Notes under the pieces: model-generated | Seen by the model: only the letters and a program-made list of their open reading frames with translations | Told to the model about the DNA's origin: nothing | Database searches by the model: none | Origin: an uncultured Ruminococcus sp. | GTDB lineage: Bacteria; Bacillota; Clostridia; Oscillospirales; CAG-272 | Length of the DNA: 64,000 bases | NCBI GenBank assembly: GCA_905202255.1 | Contig: CAJKRH010000004.1 | Coordinates: 1-64,000, forward strand | Direction of reading: 5' to 3' | Position numbers and translations under genes: made by a program | Shown: in pieces, positions 11,401 to 17,690 of the stretch | Position numbering within the stretch: the first letter of the stretch is position 1 | How the letters are laid out: each line of letters starts with the position of its first letter

Positions 11401-11661
11401 GCCTACCAGAGCGGTAAGCCATTCGTCAAGAGTTCCGGTGTAGCCGTTTTCGCAGGCAAGCTCGTACGCGTTTTTGCCGCTCTGACCTGCTGCTCCGGTG
11501 TCTCCCTTGTCGCCTTTGTCGCCCTTCTCTCCCTGATTTCCCTGCGGTCCCTGCGGTCCTACAGCCGCTTCTCCGCACGAAGTCAGAGCGAGAATCGCCA
11601 TGACTGCCGCAAGTATCAAAGCCATGATTCTTGCCGCAGTGCGTTTTGCCGATGATTTCAT
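8497..11661 (-). CDS. Collagen-like repeat lipoprotein with 18 SAYE/W repeats and cohesin-like C-terminus (1054 aa)
   Basis: First gene of the surface operon. The signal peptide ends in lipobox LTSC (Cys29). Residues about 35-800 alternate collagen-type Gly-X-Y blocks (GDKGDKG, GKDGKDG) with 18 copies of a ~25-residue unit of consensus SAYELA-x4-G[YF]-x-GT-x3-WLASLVG. Then come a further collagen block, an InlB-like repeat (about 885-950, DGYTFIGWDKAF) and a C-terminal cohesin-like beta domain ending in GGHVSLEM. GGAGG sits 8 bases before the ATG. The right-hand end of the gene lies 108 bases from the left inverted repeat of an invertible segment, and no strong promoter is visible in between, so transcription probably depends on that segment. 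Likely a surface stalk or adhesin; ligand unknown. Confidence 0.88.
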   Translation of the reverse strand: MKSSAKRTAARIMALILAAVMAILALTSCGEAAVGPQGPQGNQGEKGDKGDKGDTGAAGQSGKNAYELACENGYTGTLDEWLTALVGKNGTDGKDGKDGTDGKDGTAGKDGKDGTDGSDGRDGADGKSAYELAVEKGYRGTLAQWLASLVGEAGVAGKDGKDGKDGKSAYELACEKGFDGTLAQWLDSLVGKNGTDGKDGKSAYELACDSGFEGTLTEWLASLVGKDGSAVEKGDKGDNGKSAYELACENGYTGTVQDWLASLVGAKGEKGDKGDAGKSAYETAKENGYTGTEAEWISSLSGKSAYELAVKNGYMGTETQWLASLVGEAGAKGDNGLSAYELARMKGYTGTEEEWLASLVGPSGINGTDGSDGKDAYELAKEAGFEGTLSDWLASLVGVKGDKGDKGDAGKSAYETACENGFEGTVTDWLASLIGEKGDKGADGVNGKSAYELALENGYIGTLQTWLASLVGVKGDKGDSGKSAYEIAKINGYDGTEAQWLSSLSGKSAYELAVKNGYEGTEEQWLASLVGEAGAKGDKGDAGKSAYEIAKEKGYTGTEEQWLASLIGPTGAAGAKGADGVNGKSAYELAKEAGFDGTLVQWLDSLVGAAGTKGDKGEKGDKGDKGDAGKSAYEIACENGFEGSVTEWLASLVGKDGQSAAKGDDGKSAYELARENGYEGTVQDWLASLVGAKGDKGDKGDAGKSAYEIAKENGYVGTEAEWIASLVGSKGEKGDKGEKGDDGAQGEKGDKGDKGDDGSDGKTPYIGANGNWWINGVDTGVKAEGTSGSDGNKGDKGDTGAQGEKGDKGDKGDKGDKGDSGVSVVDAYVDENLHLWLVLSDGSKIDAGYVGVKVTPPTTTTYTVTFVDWDGTVLKTETVEEGNSATAPADPTRDGYTFIGWDKAFDNVTGNITVTAGYELSSKLRNNFVITYDDLHNGTATLTVTLSGTVNVAAFEGKFEWDKSKLLFVSIVSPEGSKFEDITLNDAQALTDGAVYFSFAKTKNITQSDVVFVITISYQGTVSSDVNLEITDISDASYQSETYSITGGHVSLEM

Positions 11662-11769
11662 GATTGTGTCCTCCTGTTGCTTTTGTTGTCAGCTTGTCAT
11701 ATACATGTCAGTGCCACGAGGTATTGCCAATAGACACACAAATCCGCGCCTGCGCATATCGGCGGAATT

Positions 11770-11796
11770 TGTCCTAAAGGTTCTCCCCTTTAAGGC
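11770..11796. repeat. Left inverted repeat (IRL) of the invertible segment
   Basis: 27 bp that are the perfect reverse complement of 13178-13204. The centre is a dyad TAAAGG / 6-base spacer / CCTTTA, the usual layout of a tyrosine-recombinase crossover site (two inverted arms around an asymmetric spacer). The match stops abruptly on both sides. Confidence 0.9.
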
Positions 11797-11833
11797 ATGG
11801 CAGGAAATGCTCCCGTGAGTCGGGCTATTTCAC

Positions 11834-12967
11834 TCACTCCGACTGAAAACATGACTGCAATGGATGACACATCATGAGTTTCTCCATTTCCTGTTTCTTC
11901 TGCTCAAATGACGGATGAACGTATCGTTCCAAAGTAATTTTTACACTTGAATGCCCGAGAATTTCGGAAAGGCTTTTAGCGTTCATTCCGTTTCGGATAG
12001 CCTCGGTTGCAAAGGTGTGGCGAAGCGCATGAAATGTATATCCGTGCCCATCCAGCTCGCATTCCCGAAGATAACCCATATATTTTCTGTAGTAAGTCCG
12101 CGGTTCGATGCAGCTGCCGGTTCCTGTTATCACATAGGCTTCATCACTCAGTTCCGAATACAGCTTCCTGAGCCATTCGGAAAAAGCTTTGGAAAGCGGT
12201 ATCACCCGCGCGGAACTATCGCTTTTCGGGCTCGATAAAATCAGTTTTGTAGTCCGCTCTTCACCTTTTTCCTGCATTATCCGCTGAAGTGTATTCTTTA
12301 CGGCAACGGTACAGTTATCAAAATCAAATGCGTCTTTTTTCAATGCACAAATCTCACCTATTCTCATTCCTGTCATGAGTGCGATAAGAACGCCTGTCCG
12401 TCCGTAATCAATATTTGACCACAGATACCGAAGCAGGCGTTCATAATCGGGTCGCGCTAATGCGATAATATTTCTTTTATATACTTTCGGTGCCGATACT
12501 TTCGGACTTATTCCGATGAAATTGTTTTCATAACCGAATTTCAGTATGGACTCAAGCAATATCGCGATATCTTTCACTGTTTTTGTTGCAAGCCCGTAAT
12601 CGGAAAACAGATGGTCTATAAATCTGTCGACGGTAATTCTGTTCAGCTTTTGCATATCTGCTTTCTTCCAATATGGCATTATATATCTTTCTATTCTGTA
12701 TCGATAATTTGACATGGTGCTTTCCTTGACATGATGCTTTTTTCGATGCAGAAAAGCATGTGCAATCTCTTCAAATGAACCTTTTGCTTTTGCCGTATTT
12801 ACTTCCGTATGATTCTGTTTCGCGGCAAGCTGTTTGGTTTTTGCCTCCGCATAACTTTTTGCATAAAGATATCCGTAAACAGCTCGGCTTCCGTCATAAC
12901 CCTTTATGTACCGTGCCTCCCATCTCCCGTCTTTTCTGTGCCATATGTTTTCTCCCCTGCGTGACAT
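11834..12967 (-). CDS. Tyrosine recombinase (putative DNA invertase, 377 aa)
   Basis: Phage-integrase family enzyme that cuts and rejoins DNA through a tyrosine. An N-terminal arm-binding-like domain (about residues 5-55, GENIWHRKDGRWEARY) is followed by a SAM-like core-binding domain (about 65-165) and the catalytic domain. The catalytic set is complete: Arg in TGMRIGEICAL, Lys in SPKSDSSARVIPL, HALRH, LGHSSVKIT and the nucleophile in LERYVHP. It lies wholly inside the 27 bp inverted repeats, so it most likely inverts its own segment. GGAGG is 10 bases from the ATG. In the present orientation it points the same way as the surface operon, so weak read-through into that operon is possible. The integrase-type N-terminal domain resembles Tn916-like enzymes more than short FimB-type invertases. 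Confidence 0.92.
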   Translation of the reverse strand: MSRRGENIWHRKDGRWEARYIKGYDGSRAVYGYLYAKSYAEAKTKQLAAKQNHTEVNTAKAKGSFEEIAHAFLHRKKHHVKESTMSNYRYRIERYIMPYWKKADMQKLNRITVDRFIDHLFSDYGLATKTVKDIAILLESILKFGYENNFIGISPKVSAPKVYKRNIIALARPDYERLLRYLWSNIDYGRTGVLIALMTGMRIGEICALKKDAFDFDNCTVAVKNTLQRIMQEKGEERTTKLILSSPKSDSSARVIPLSKAFSEWLRKLYSELSDEAYVITGTGSCIEPRTYYRKYMGYLRECELDGHGYTFHALRHTFATEAIRNGMNAKSLSEILGHSSVKITLERYVHPSFEQKKQEMEKLMMCHPLQSCFQSE

Positions 12968-13036
12968 TTTCTTTTTTCCTCCGTTATCTTTTTTTGACTG
13001 TAATCACGGAACAAAACCGACTTTTTTATCCCGTAT

Positions 13037-13065
13037 ATTATCTGATATCATAATAATACAGTAAA
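13037..13065 (-). promoter_or_regulatory. Predicted sigma-A promoter of the recombinase gene
   Basis: On the minus strand TTTACT, 17 bases, GATAAT, about 65 bases upstream of the recombinase ATG. It lies inside the invertible segment, so recombinase expression would not depend on orientation. Confidence 0.5.
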
Positions 13066-13111
13066 ATTATGATTTTTTGCTATATTTTTTCGCGTTAATT
13101 TCCTTTTGCCA

Positions 13112-13140
13112 TTGACAAATTTTTCTCCTTGTGCTATAGT
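13112..13140 (+). promoter_or_regulatory. Outward-facing sigma-A promoter inside the invertible segment
   Basis: TTGACA, 17 bases, TATAGT (a second -10-like TATACT overlaps just downstream). It points toward the right inverted repeat, 38 bases away. No plus-strand gene follows; a terminator lies at 13308-13331. Inversion would point it at the surface operon. Confidence 0.75.
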
Positions 13141-13177
13141 TATACTGTATTAGTTTTGTTTGCATATATTTGTCTCC

Positions 13178-13204
13178 GCCTTAAAGGGGAGAACCTTTAG
13201 GACA
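13178..13204. repeat. Right inverted repeat (IRR) of the invertible segment
   Basis: Perfect 27 bp reverse complement of 11770-11796, with the same TAAAGG-6-CCTTTA core. The spacer GGAGAA is not palindromic, which fixes site polarity and makes recombination give inversion. Confidence 0.9.
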
Positions 13205-13279
13205 GAGACAGGGGATTTCAGCAACGGATTCATATGTGAAATCGATATGTCTAATATTGGTTTTATTTGCTTTTTGCGT

Positions 13280-14518
13280 TTAAAATAAGCGCAAAAAAGC
13301 AAAACAAAAAAGCCCTTTTTCAAGGGCTTTTATCTTTATATAAAACAGGTTATTTTTGACTAAAAAGTTGCTCTGATTTCTTGTCCAATCATATACGCAG
13401 TGTGTGCGTGTAAGGTATGTCGCCGCTTTTTGAGTATCAGACAAATCAGCAGGCAGCAATGGATTATCGTCATGTTTCCAACCATATTTAATTTCAAAAT
13501 CTACATGCTTAAGATTTTTGCAACCTTCAAACGCTGAACTACCAATTTTCTTTACACTGCTAGGTATAACAATGCTTTTAAGTCCCGTACAACCTGAAAA
13601 TGCACTCCAGCCTATACTACTTACATTATTCAATGTTATACTTGTTAACCCCGTACAACCTGAAAAAGCATAATTTTCTATTGTACCAGATATCGTTAAA
13701 GTTGATAAGCCTATACATTCCGAAAATGCACTCCAGCCTATGTCAGTCACGCCATTGGGTATAGTTATATTTGCAAGCTTTGTGCATCCATAAAAAGCAG
13801 CATTTCCTATTATCTCTACGCTATTTGGCATTGAAACGCTCATAAGCCCCGTGCATCCTTCAAATGTAGATTTGCTCACATATTTCACACCATTTGGTAT
13901 AGTTATATTCGATAATGCAGTACATCCTTTAAATGCCTCTGTTCCAATAGTTGTTACTCTATTGGGTATAGTTATATTTGCAAGGCTTGCACAGTTTTCA
14001 AACGCAGAATCTTCTATAGCTGTTACACTATTTGGTATAGATACCCTAGCTAACCTTGTGCATCCTTTAAATGCGTTCCGTTCGATACTTTTTACACCAA
14101 TCGGTATGGTGACATTTGTAAGATTGGCGCAATTTTCAAATGCGGAATTTTCTATATAAGTAACACTATTTGGTATTATTACATTTGTTATATCGGTACA
14201 TCCTTTGAATGCAGAATGGTGTATGCCTGTTACTGGCAAATCTTTATATTCCTCAAGTATTTTAACTTCTTCAACAATGTTTTTATCTGTTCCAAAGACA
14301 ACATAACTTTTTCCATCAATAGACAATTCATAGGTAACACCGCCTCTCAAATTGATATCCTTATATTGCTCGATAATATGTAAAGCGCTACGCCATGCGA
14401 CTAAAGCAATTATAATAAATATGACTACAATAACTATAATCTTCTTTTTTGATGAATTTGTCGCTTTCTTTTTATTGCTAATATTAAAACTATACATTTC
14501 GTCATTCTGTTTTTCCAT
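13280..14518 (-). CDS. BspA-type leucine-rich repeat membrane protein (412 aa)
   Basis: N-terminal signal anchor (about residues 25-43) followed by a short domain and about ten BspA/TpLRR-type repeats (about 95-345) of pattern AF-x-GC-x2-L-x2-ITIPN-V-x2-IG. Such proteins are surface-exposed, with the repeats outside. AGGAGG is 7 bases before the ATG, and a TTTACT-N17-TATAAT promoter lies upstream. Oddity: the natural family end near YDWTRN appears to have lost its stop. The frame continues about 30 residues through the hairpin terminator (13308-13331), encoding a Phe/Leu/Lys-rich tail. Gene identity is secure; the exact C-terminus in vivo is doubtful. Confidence 0.85.
   Translation of the reverse strand: MEKQNDEMYSFNISNKKKATNSSKKKIIVIVVIFIIIALVAWRSALHIIEQYKDINLRGGVTYELSIDGKSYVVFGTDKNIVEEVKILEEYKDLPVTGIHHSAFKGCTDITNVIIPNSVTYIENSAFENCANLTNVTIPIGVKSIERNAFKGCTRLARVSIPNSVTAIEDSAFENCASLANITIPNRVTTIGTEAFKGCTALSNITIPNGVKYVSKSTFEGCTGLMSVSMPNSVEIIGNAAFYGCTKLANITIPNGVTDIGWSAFSECIGLSTLTISGTIENYAFSGCTGLTSITLNNVSSIGWSAFSGCTGLKSIVIPSSVKKIGSSAFEGCKNLKHVDFEIKYGWKHDDNPLLPADLSDTQKAATYLTRTHCVYDWTRNQSNFLVKNNLFYIKIKALEKGLFCFAFLRLF
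13301..13349. repeat. Near-direct repeat copy 1 (terminator unit) flanking the LRR gene
   Basis: The ~49 bases starting with the hairpin and running into TAAAACAG closely match 14735-14782, with a few differences. The two copies bracket the BspA-like gene. Confidence 0.55.
13308..13331. terminator. Bidirectional intrinsic terminator
   Basis: Stem AAAAGCCCTT/AAGGGCTTTT with a 4-base loop, A-tract on one side and T-rich sequence on the other. It would stop the outward promoter of the invertible segment in the present orientation and the LRR gene from the other side, although it lies within the extended LRR reading frame. Confidence 0.75.
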
Positions 14519-14560
14519 TGTATGTCCTCCTACACATAATTAAAAACCTTGTTTTATAAA

Positions 14561-14589
14561 ATTATATCATATTTTTTAGCAAAAGTAAA
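14561..14589 (-). promoter_or_regulatory. Predicted promoter of the LRR gene
   Basis: Minus strand TTTACT, 17 bases, TATAAT, about 45 bases upstream of the ATG at 14518. Confidence 0.6.
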
Positions 14590-14734
14590 CAAAAAAATCT
14601 GCTTTTCAAGGATTATTTTTCACGATAAAAATTTCCTTAAGATAAATCATAAAAGGCTCAAAATATTTGACTGTATAAAGAAAAAACTGTTTTTTGCTTT
14701 TTTATAAAAACACTTTTAATGCCACAAAATTGCA

Positions 14735-14782
14735 AACAAAAAAGCCCTTTTGCAAGGGCTTTTGTTTTTTTGTAAAACAGAA
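14735..14782. repeat. Near-direct repeat copy 2 (terminator unit) flanking the LRR gene
   Basis: Closely matches 13301-13349, including the same hairpin and TAAAACAG. Contains the rpsR terminator. The stretch 14590-14735 between this and the LRR promoter shows no gene. Confidence 0.55.
14740..14763. terminator. Intrinsic terminator of the rpsF-ssb-rpsR operon
   Basis: Stem AAAAGCCCTT/AAGGGCTTTT with T-tracts on both strands, about 75 bases past the rpsR stop. Confidence 0.8.
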
Positions 14783-14837
14783 TAATTTTCTTTGTACAAA
14801 ATTGATTATTTTTGAGTGTGATGACTCAAAAAGCGAA

Positions 14838-15086
14838 TTAGTCGCTGATGAAGGGGAGAAGAGCGACATGACGGGCTCTCTTGATAGCCTCGGTCAGCTC
14901 TCTCTGATGCTTTGCGCAAGTGCCTGTGATTCTGCGGGGCAGAATTTTAGCTCTCTCGGAAGTAAACTTTCTGAGTCTTGCAACATCCTTATAATCGATG
15001 TTTTCTACCTTTTCAGCACAGAAAACGCAAACTTTTTTCTTCTTTCTGTTCATGCGAACAGGCTGCTTCTGCATTTCCTTTTCCAT
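14838..15086 (-). CDS. rpsR: 30S ribosomal protein S18
   Basis: Small basic 82-residue protein with the S18 core [33 protein letters not shown] and [19 protein letters not shown]. It binds 16S rRNA together with S6 in the small-subunit platform. The CxxC plus later Cys suggest a zinc-binding (C+) form. It is the last gene of the conserved rpsF-ssb-rpsR operon, 36 bases after ssb, and is followed by an intrinsic terminator. AGGAGG precedes the ATG. Confidence 0.97.
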   Translation of the reverse strand: MEKEMQKQPVRMNRKKKKVCVFCAEKVENIDYKDVARLRKFTSERAKILPRRITGTCAKHQRELTEAIKRARHVALLPFISD

Positions 15087-15122
15087 TATACGAAACCTCC
15101 TATATTATTTCTGCTGCCGTAA

Positions 15123-15551
15123 TCAGAACGGCAAATCGTCGTCGCCGGAAACTTCCTCGAATTTGGGAGCTTCAACCTCACCTGTAGAGAAAGCGGGAGC
15201 AGGATATTCTTCGCTTCTGCCTTCGCTCTTTCTCTCAACGAAGCTTGCCTCATCGGCTACGACCTCTGTGGCATAACGCTTGGAACCGTCATTTGCCGTC
15301 CATGTTCTCGTCTGAATAGAACCGCAAATGCATATGGCACTGCCTTTTCTGAAATATTTCGTTATAAATTCGGCTGTGCTTCTCCAAGCGACAATATTGA
15401 TGAAATCGCTCTGGGGCTGCTCGCCCTGACGCTGAAATCTTCTTGTTACACCGATAGAAAACGAAGTAACACTCACGCCCGAGGGAGTCTGCTTGAGCTC
15501 CGGATCAGCCGTAAGATGCCCGATAAGAATAACCTTGTTAAGACTTGCCAT
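15123..15551 (-). CDS. ssb: Single-stranded DNA-binding protein
   Basis: 142 residues: an N-terminal OB fold (about 1-105; NKVILIGHLTADPELKQTPSG, FINIVAWRSTAEF, GSIQTRTW), a short flexible linker, and the acidic tip DDDLPF that recruits replication and repair partners. Coats single-stranded DNA in replication, recombination and repair. It sits between rpsF and rpsR, the usual bacterial arrangement that couples it to ribosomal protein synthesis. The linker is short compared with E. coli SSB. Confident. Confidence 0.97.
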   Translation of the reverse strand: MASLNKVILIGHLTADPELKQTPSGVSVTSFSIGVTRRFQRQGEQPQSDFINIVAWRSTAEFITKYFRKGSAICICGSIQTRTWTANDGSKRYATEVVADEASFVERKSEGRSEEYPAPAFSTGEVEAPKFEEVSGDDDLPF

Positions 15552-15574
15552 ATTTTAACGCCTCCTTGTGTTAT

Positions 15575-15865
15575 TTACGCTTTGATTGTCATGGAACGCA
15601 TAACGCCTTCCGTGATGTTAAAGATACGCTCGAGTTCAGCTACAAAGCTCGGCTCTGCCTCGAAATTAACGAGAACATAGTAGCCGTCATTCATATCGTT
15701 GATGGGATAAGCAAGTCTGCGCTTGCCCCACTCATCGAAGCTTTCCACCGTTCCGTTAGCCTCGATAAGGCTTTTGAACTTTTCAACAACAGCGGCTGTA
15801 GCTTCTTCTCCGCCCGAAACATCGACAATAAACATAGTTTCGTACTTAGAAAGAATCTTTTCCAT
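15575..15865 (-). CDS. rpsF: 30S ribosomal protein S6
   Basis: 96 residues from the ATG chosen here, which has AGGAGG at 9 bases; an ATG 24 bases upstream would add an odd tail and lies over this Shine-Dalgarno. The S6 fold is shown by YETMFIVDVSGG, WGKRRLAYPINDMNDGYYVLVNFEA and IFNITEGVMRSM. Partner of S18 on 16S rRNA. First gene of the rpsF-ssb-rpsR operon, with a strong promoter upstream and a structured leader that may serve S6:S18 autoregulation. Confidence 0.96.
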   Translation of the reverse strand: MEKILSKYETMFIVDVSGGEEATAAVVEKFKSLIEANGTVESFDEWGKRRLAYPINDMNDGYYVLVNFEAEPSFVAELERIFNITEGVMRSMTIKA

Positions 15866-15953
15866 TATTGTGCACCTCCTTTTGGACATAAGGCCGCGAA
15901 CATATGAAATTTACCCGCGGCAAGGAGAAAAGGCATTTTCAGCCTTCTTCCGA
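15866..15953 (-). promoter_or_regulatory. rpsF leader, possible S6:S18 autoregulatory RNA
   Basis: Transcribed leader of about 88 bases with a GCCGCG...CGCGGC stem around a 17-base loop just before the Shine-Dalgarno. rpsF leaders in many bacteria bind S6:S18. This assignment is by position and one stem only. Confidence 0.35.
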
Positions 15954-15959
15954 TGTAGT

Positions 15960-15988
15960 ATTATATCATTATATTCCGGTTTTGTCAA
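15960..15988 (-). promoter_or_regulatory. Sigma-A promoter of rpsF-ssb-rpsR
   Basis: Minus strand TTGACA, 17 bases, TATAAT: consensus in both boxes. About 95 bases upstream of the rpsF ATG. Confidence 0.85.
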
Positions 15989-16048
15989 TTGATTTTTCGC
16001 TTTTCCTTTAAAATTTTTGTATTTTTACTTAAAATTTCAAAAAAAGCC

Positions 16049-16077
16049 TTGCATTTATGCTCGTTTTATGGTATGAT
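16049..16077 (+). promoter_or_regulatory. Promoter of secG
   Basis: TTGCAT, 17 bases, TATGAT, about 120 bases before the secG ATG and divergent from the rpsF promoter. Confidence 0.6.
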
Positions 16078-16197
16078 AATAAACACTATGGGCATTGTCA
16101 CTCTGAAATGCCGTATTTTGAAATTTTTATTCCGCCGCATAATGAGACGGTAAGCGCGGAAAATTCAAATAAATCCGTCGGATTGGAGATTTTTGAA

Positions 16198-16437
16198 ATG
16201 AGCACTATATCCATTGTTTTCGGTTCTATACTTCTTGCTTGTGCGCTCTTCCTTATCGTAGCAGTCCTTCTTCAGGATTCTCAGAAAGGTCTTTCCGGTG
16301 CCATCGCAGGCGGTTCTGACACTTACTACGGCAAGAACAAAGGCAAATCCAAGCAGAAAAAGCTCTCTAAGCTCACAGCGATAGCTTCCATCGTATTCGT
16401 TGTTATTGCTCTCGCTACATTCGTAGTAGGCAAATAA
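16198..16437 (+). CDS. secG: Preprotein translocase subunit SecG
   Basis: 79 residues with two transmembrane helices (about 4-24 and 54-76) joined by a Gly-rich loop; the motif VLLQDSQKGLSGAIAGGSDTYYG is typical of SecG, the accessory subunit of the SecYEG channel. The start here follows GGAG at 9 bases; an upstream in-frame ATG at 16057 lies over the promoter and is rejected. Followed by an intrinsic terminator, so it is probably monocistronic. Confidence 0.95.
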   Translation: MSTISIVFGSILLACALFLIVAVLLQDSQKGLSGAIAGGSDTYYGKNKGKSKQKKLSKLTAIASIVFVVIALATFVVGK

Positions 16438-16511
16438 GAGGCGCTTCCCGCTTTGACAATCGATACCTTTACCCTATAAAGATATTGCACGCAAACGAAT
16501 TAAAGCAGTGG

Positions 16512-16550
16512 GCGGCAGAAGCTTTTTGCCTCTGCCGCTCTTTGATTTTT
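16512..16550 (+). terminator. Intrinsic terminator after secG
   Basis: Stem GCGGCAGA/TCTGCCGC with an 11-base loop, then TTTGATTTTT. Confidence 0.75.
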
Positions 16551-16574
16551 AAAGCTTATTTTTCAGGAGAATAA

Positions 16575-17687
16575 ATGAAAAACAAAGAAAAAAAAACCCC
16601 GAAATACGCAAATGTCGGCGGTCAGGCTGTTCTTGAAGGCGTAATGATGAAAAGCGGAGAGCGCGTCAGCGTTTCCGTGCGCCGCGAGGACGGCACAATA
16701 AAAACAAAAAATTCCGAATTTATCTCGGCACGCAAAAAATGCGCGTTTTTCCGCCTGCCGATAATCCGCGGCGTTGTCAACTTTGTGGAAATGATGATAC
16801 TTTCATTCAAAACGCTGGACAGCTCCGCTTCCCTGCTCGGCATCGACGAAACGGAGACAAAATTCGAAAAATGGCTGAAAAAGAAGTTCGGCAAGAGCAT
16901 ACTTGATGTTCTCATGCCGATATCGGCAGTGCTCGGCGTGGCGCTCGCACTCGTCATATTCATGTATCTGCCCGCCCTTGCCACCTCCGGCATAGAAAAG
17001 CTTGCGGGCAAGGACCTCGGCGTTTTCAAGGGAATCATCGAGGGTGTAATGAAGATTGCCATCTTTATAGCATATATCTCCCTCGTTTCGCTCATGCCCG
17101 ATATACGCCGCACTTTCGAATATCACGGTGCGGAGCATAAATCCATCTTCTGCTATGAGAAAAAACTTTCGCTGACCGTCGAAAATGTCAAGGCGCAGCG
17201 CCGTTTTCACCCCAGATGCGGAACAAGCTTCATGTTTGTCATGATAATCCTCGGCATCATCATCGGTCTTTTCATCACATGGGATAACAGGCTTGTCCGC
17301 GTGCTATGCAAAATTCTGACGCTGCCGCTCGTTGTCGGCATAGGCTATGAATTTCTCATGTTCTCGGCAAAGCACGATAATATTGTCACCAAGGTGCTCA
17401 CTGCGCCCGGTCTCTGGATTCAGCGCATCACGACGCGCGAACCCGATGCCTCTCAGATAGAGGTCGCCATCCGCTCGCTCAAATGCGCTCTGCCCGAGGA
17501 ATTTCCCGAGGAGATAGCAATAGTCGAAGCCGAAAACGCCGCCGAAGAAGCAGGCGTTTCCGAAAAGAGCGACGGAACATCGAGTGAAAATTCCGCCGCA
17601 GAAAGCACCGGCGAAAACGGCAATACCCATTCGTCGGAAGAAGAAACAACAGTCGAGACGGACGGGCACGACAGCGCGGCAAGCTGA
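16575..17687 (+). CDS. yqhQ: DUF1385 membrane protein (YqhQ family)
   Basis: 370 residues. The N-terminal NVGGQAVLEGVMMKSG and the central YHGAEHKSIFCYE and RFHPRCGTSF motifs are signatures of the DUF1385/YqhQ family. About four membrane segments lie around residues 115-280, and the last ~60 residues are an acidic, Ser/Glu-rich low-complexity tail. Biochemical role unknown; the family is conserved in Firmicutes and commonly sits next to prmC and prfA-type translation genes, as here, with the prmC start 3 bases after its stop. Confident in family, not in function. Confidence 0.92.
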   Translation: MKNKEKKTPKYANVGGQAVLEGVMMKSGERVSVSVRREDGTIKTKNSEFISARKKCAFFRLPIIRGVVNFVEMMILSFKTLDSSASLLGIDETETKFEKWLKKKFGKSILDVLMPISAVLGVALALVIFMYLPALATSGIEKLAGKDLGVFKGIIEGVMKIAIFIAYISLVSLMPDIRRTFEYHGAEHKSIFCYEKKLSLTVENVKAQRRFHPRCGTSFMFVMIILGIIIGLFITWDNRLVRVLCKILTLPLVVGIGYEFLMFSAKHDNIVTKVLTAPGLWIQRITTREPDASQIEVAIRSLKCALPEEFPEEIAIVEAENAAEEAGVSEKSDGTSSENSAAESTGENGNTHSSEEETTVETDGHDSAAS

Positions 17688-17690
17688 AAT

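Larger units (their letters stand above)
11770..13204. mobile_element. Putative invertible promoter/recombinase segment (inverton)
   Basis: 1435 bp bounded by perfect 27 bp inverted repeats containing a complete tyrosine recombinase gene and an outward-facing promoter (13112-13140) next to the right repeat. Crossover between inverted sites inverts the DNA between them. In the given orientation the promoter fires rightward into a hairpin terminator at 13308-13331. After inversion it would lie at about 11834-11862 reading leftward, about 165 bases from the ATG of the collagen-like lipoprotein gene. The repeats, gene and promoter are seen directly; switching itself is inferred. Confidence 0.8.

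Noticed and set aside
9160..11417. Several long plus-strand open frames across the collagen-like gene
   Set aside because: They are antisense shadows of a repetitive minus-strand gene, rich in Arg/Cys/Leu runs, without ribosome sites.
9480..11480. Regularly spaced repeats that could suggest a CRISPR array
   Set aside because: The units are in-frame protein repeats of variable DNA sequence with coding spacers; no cas genes nearby.
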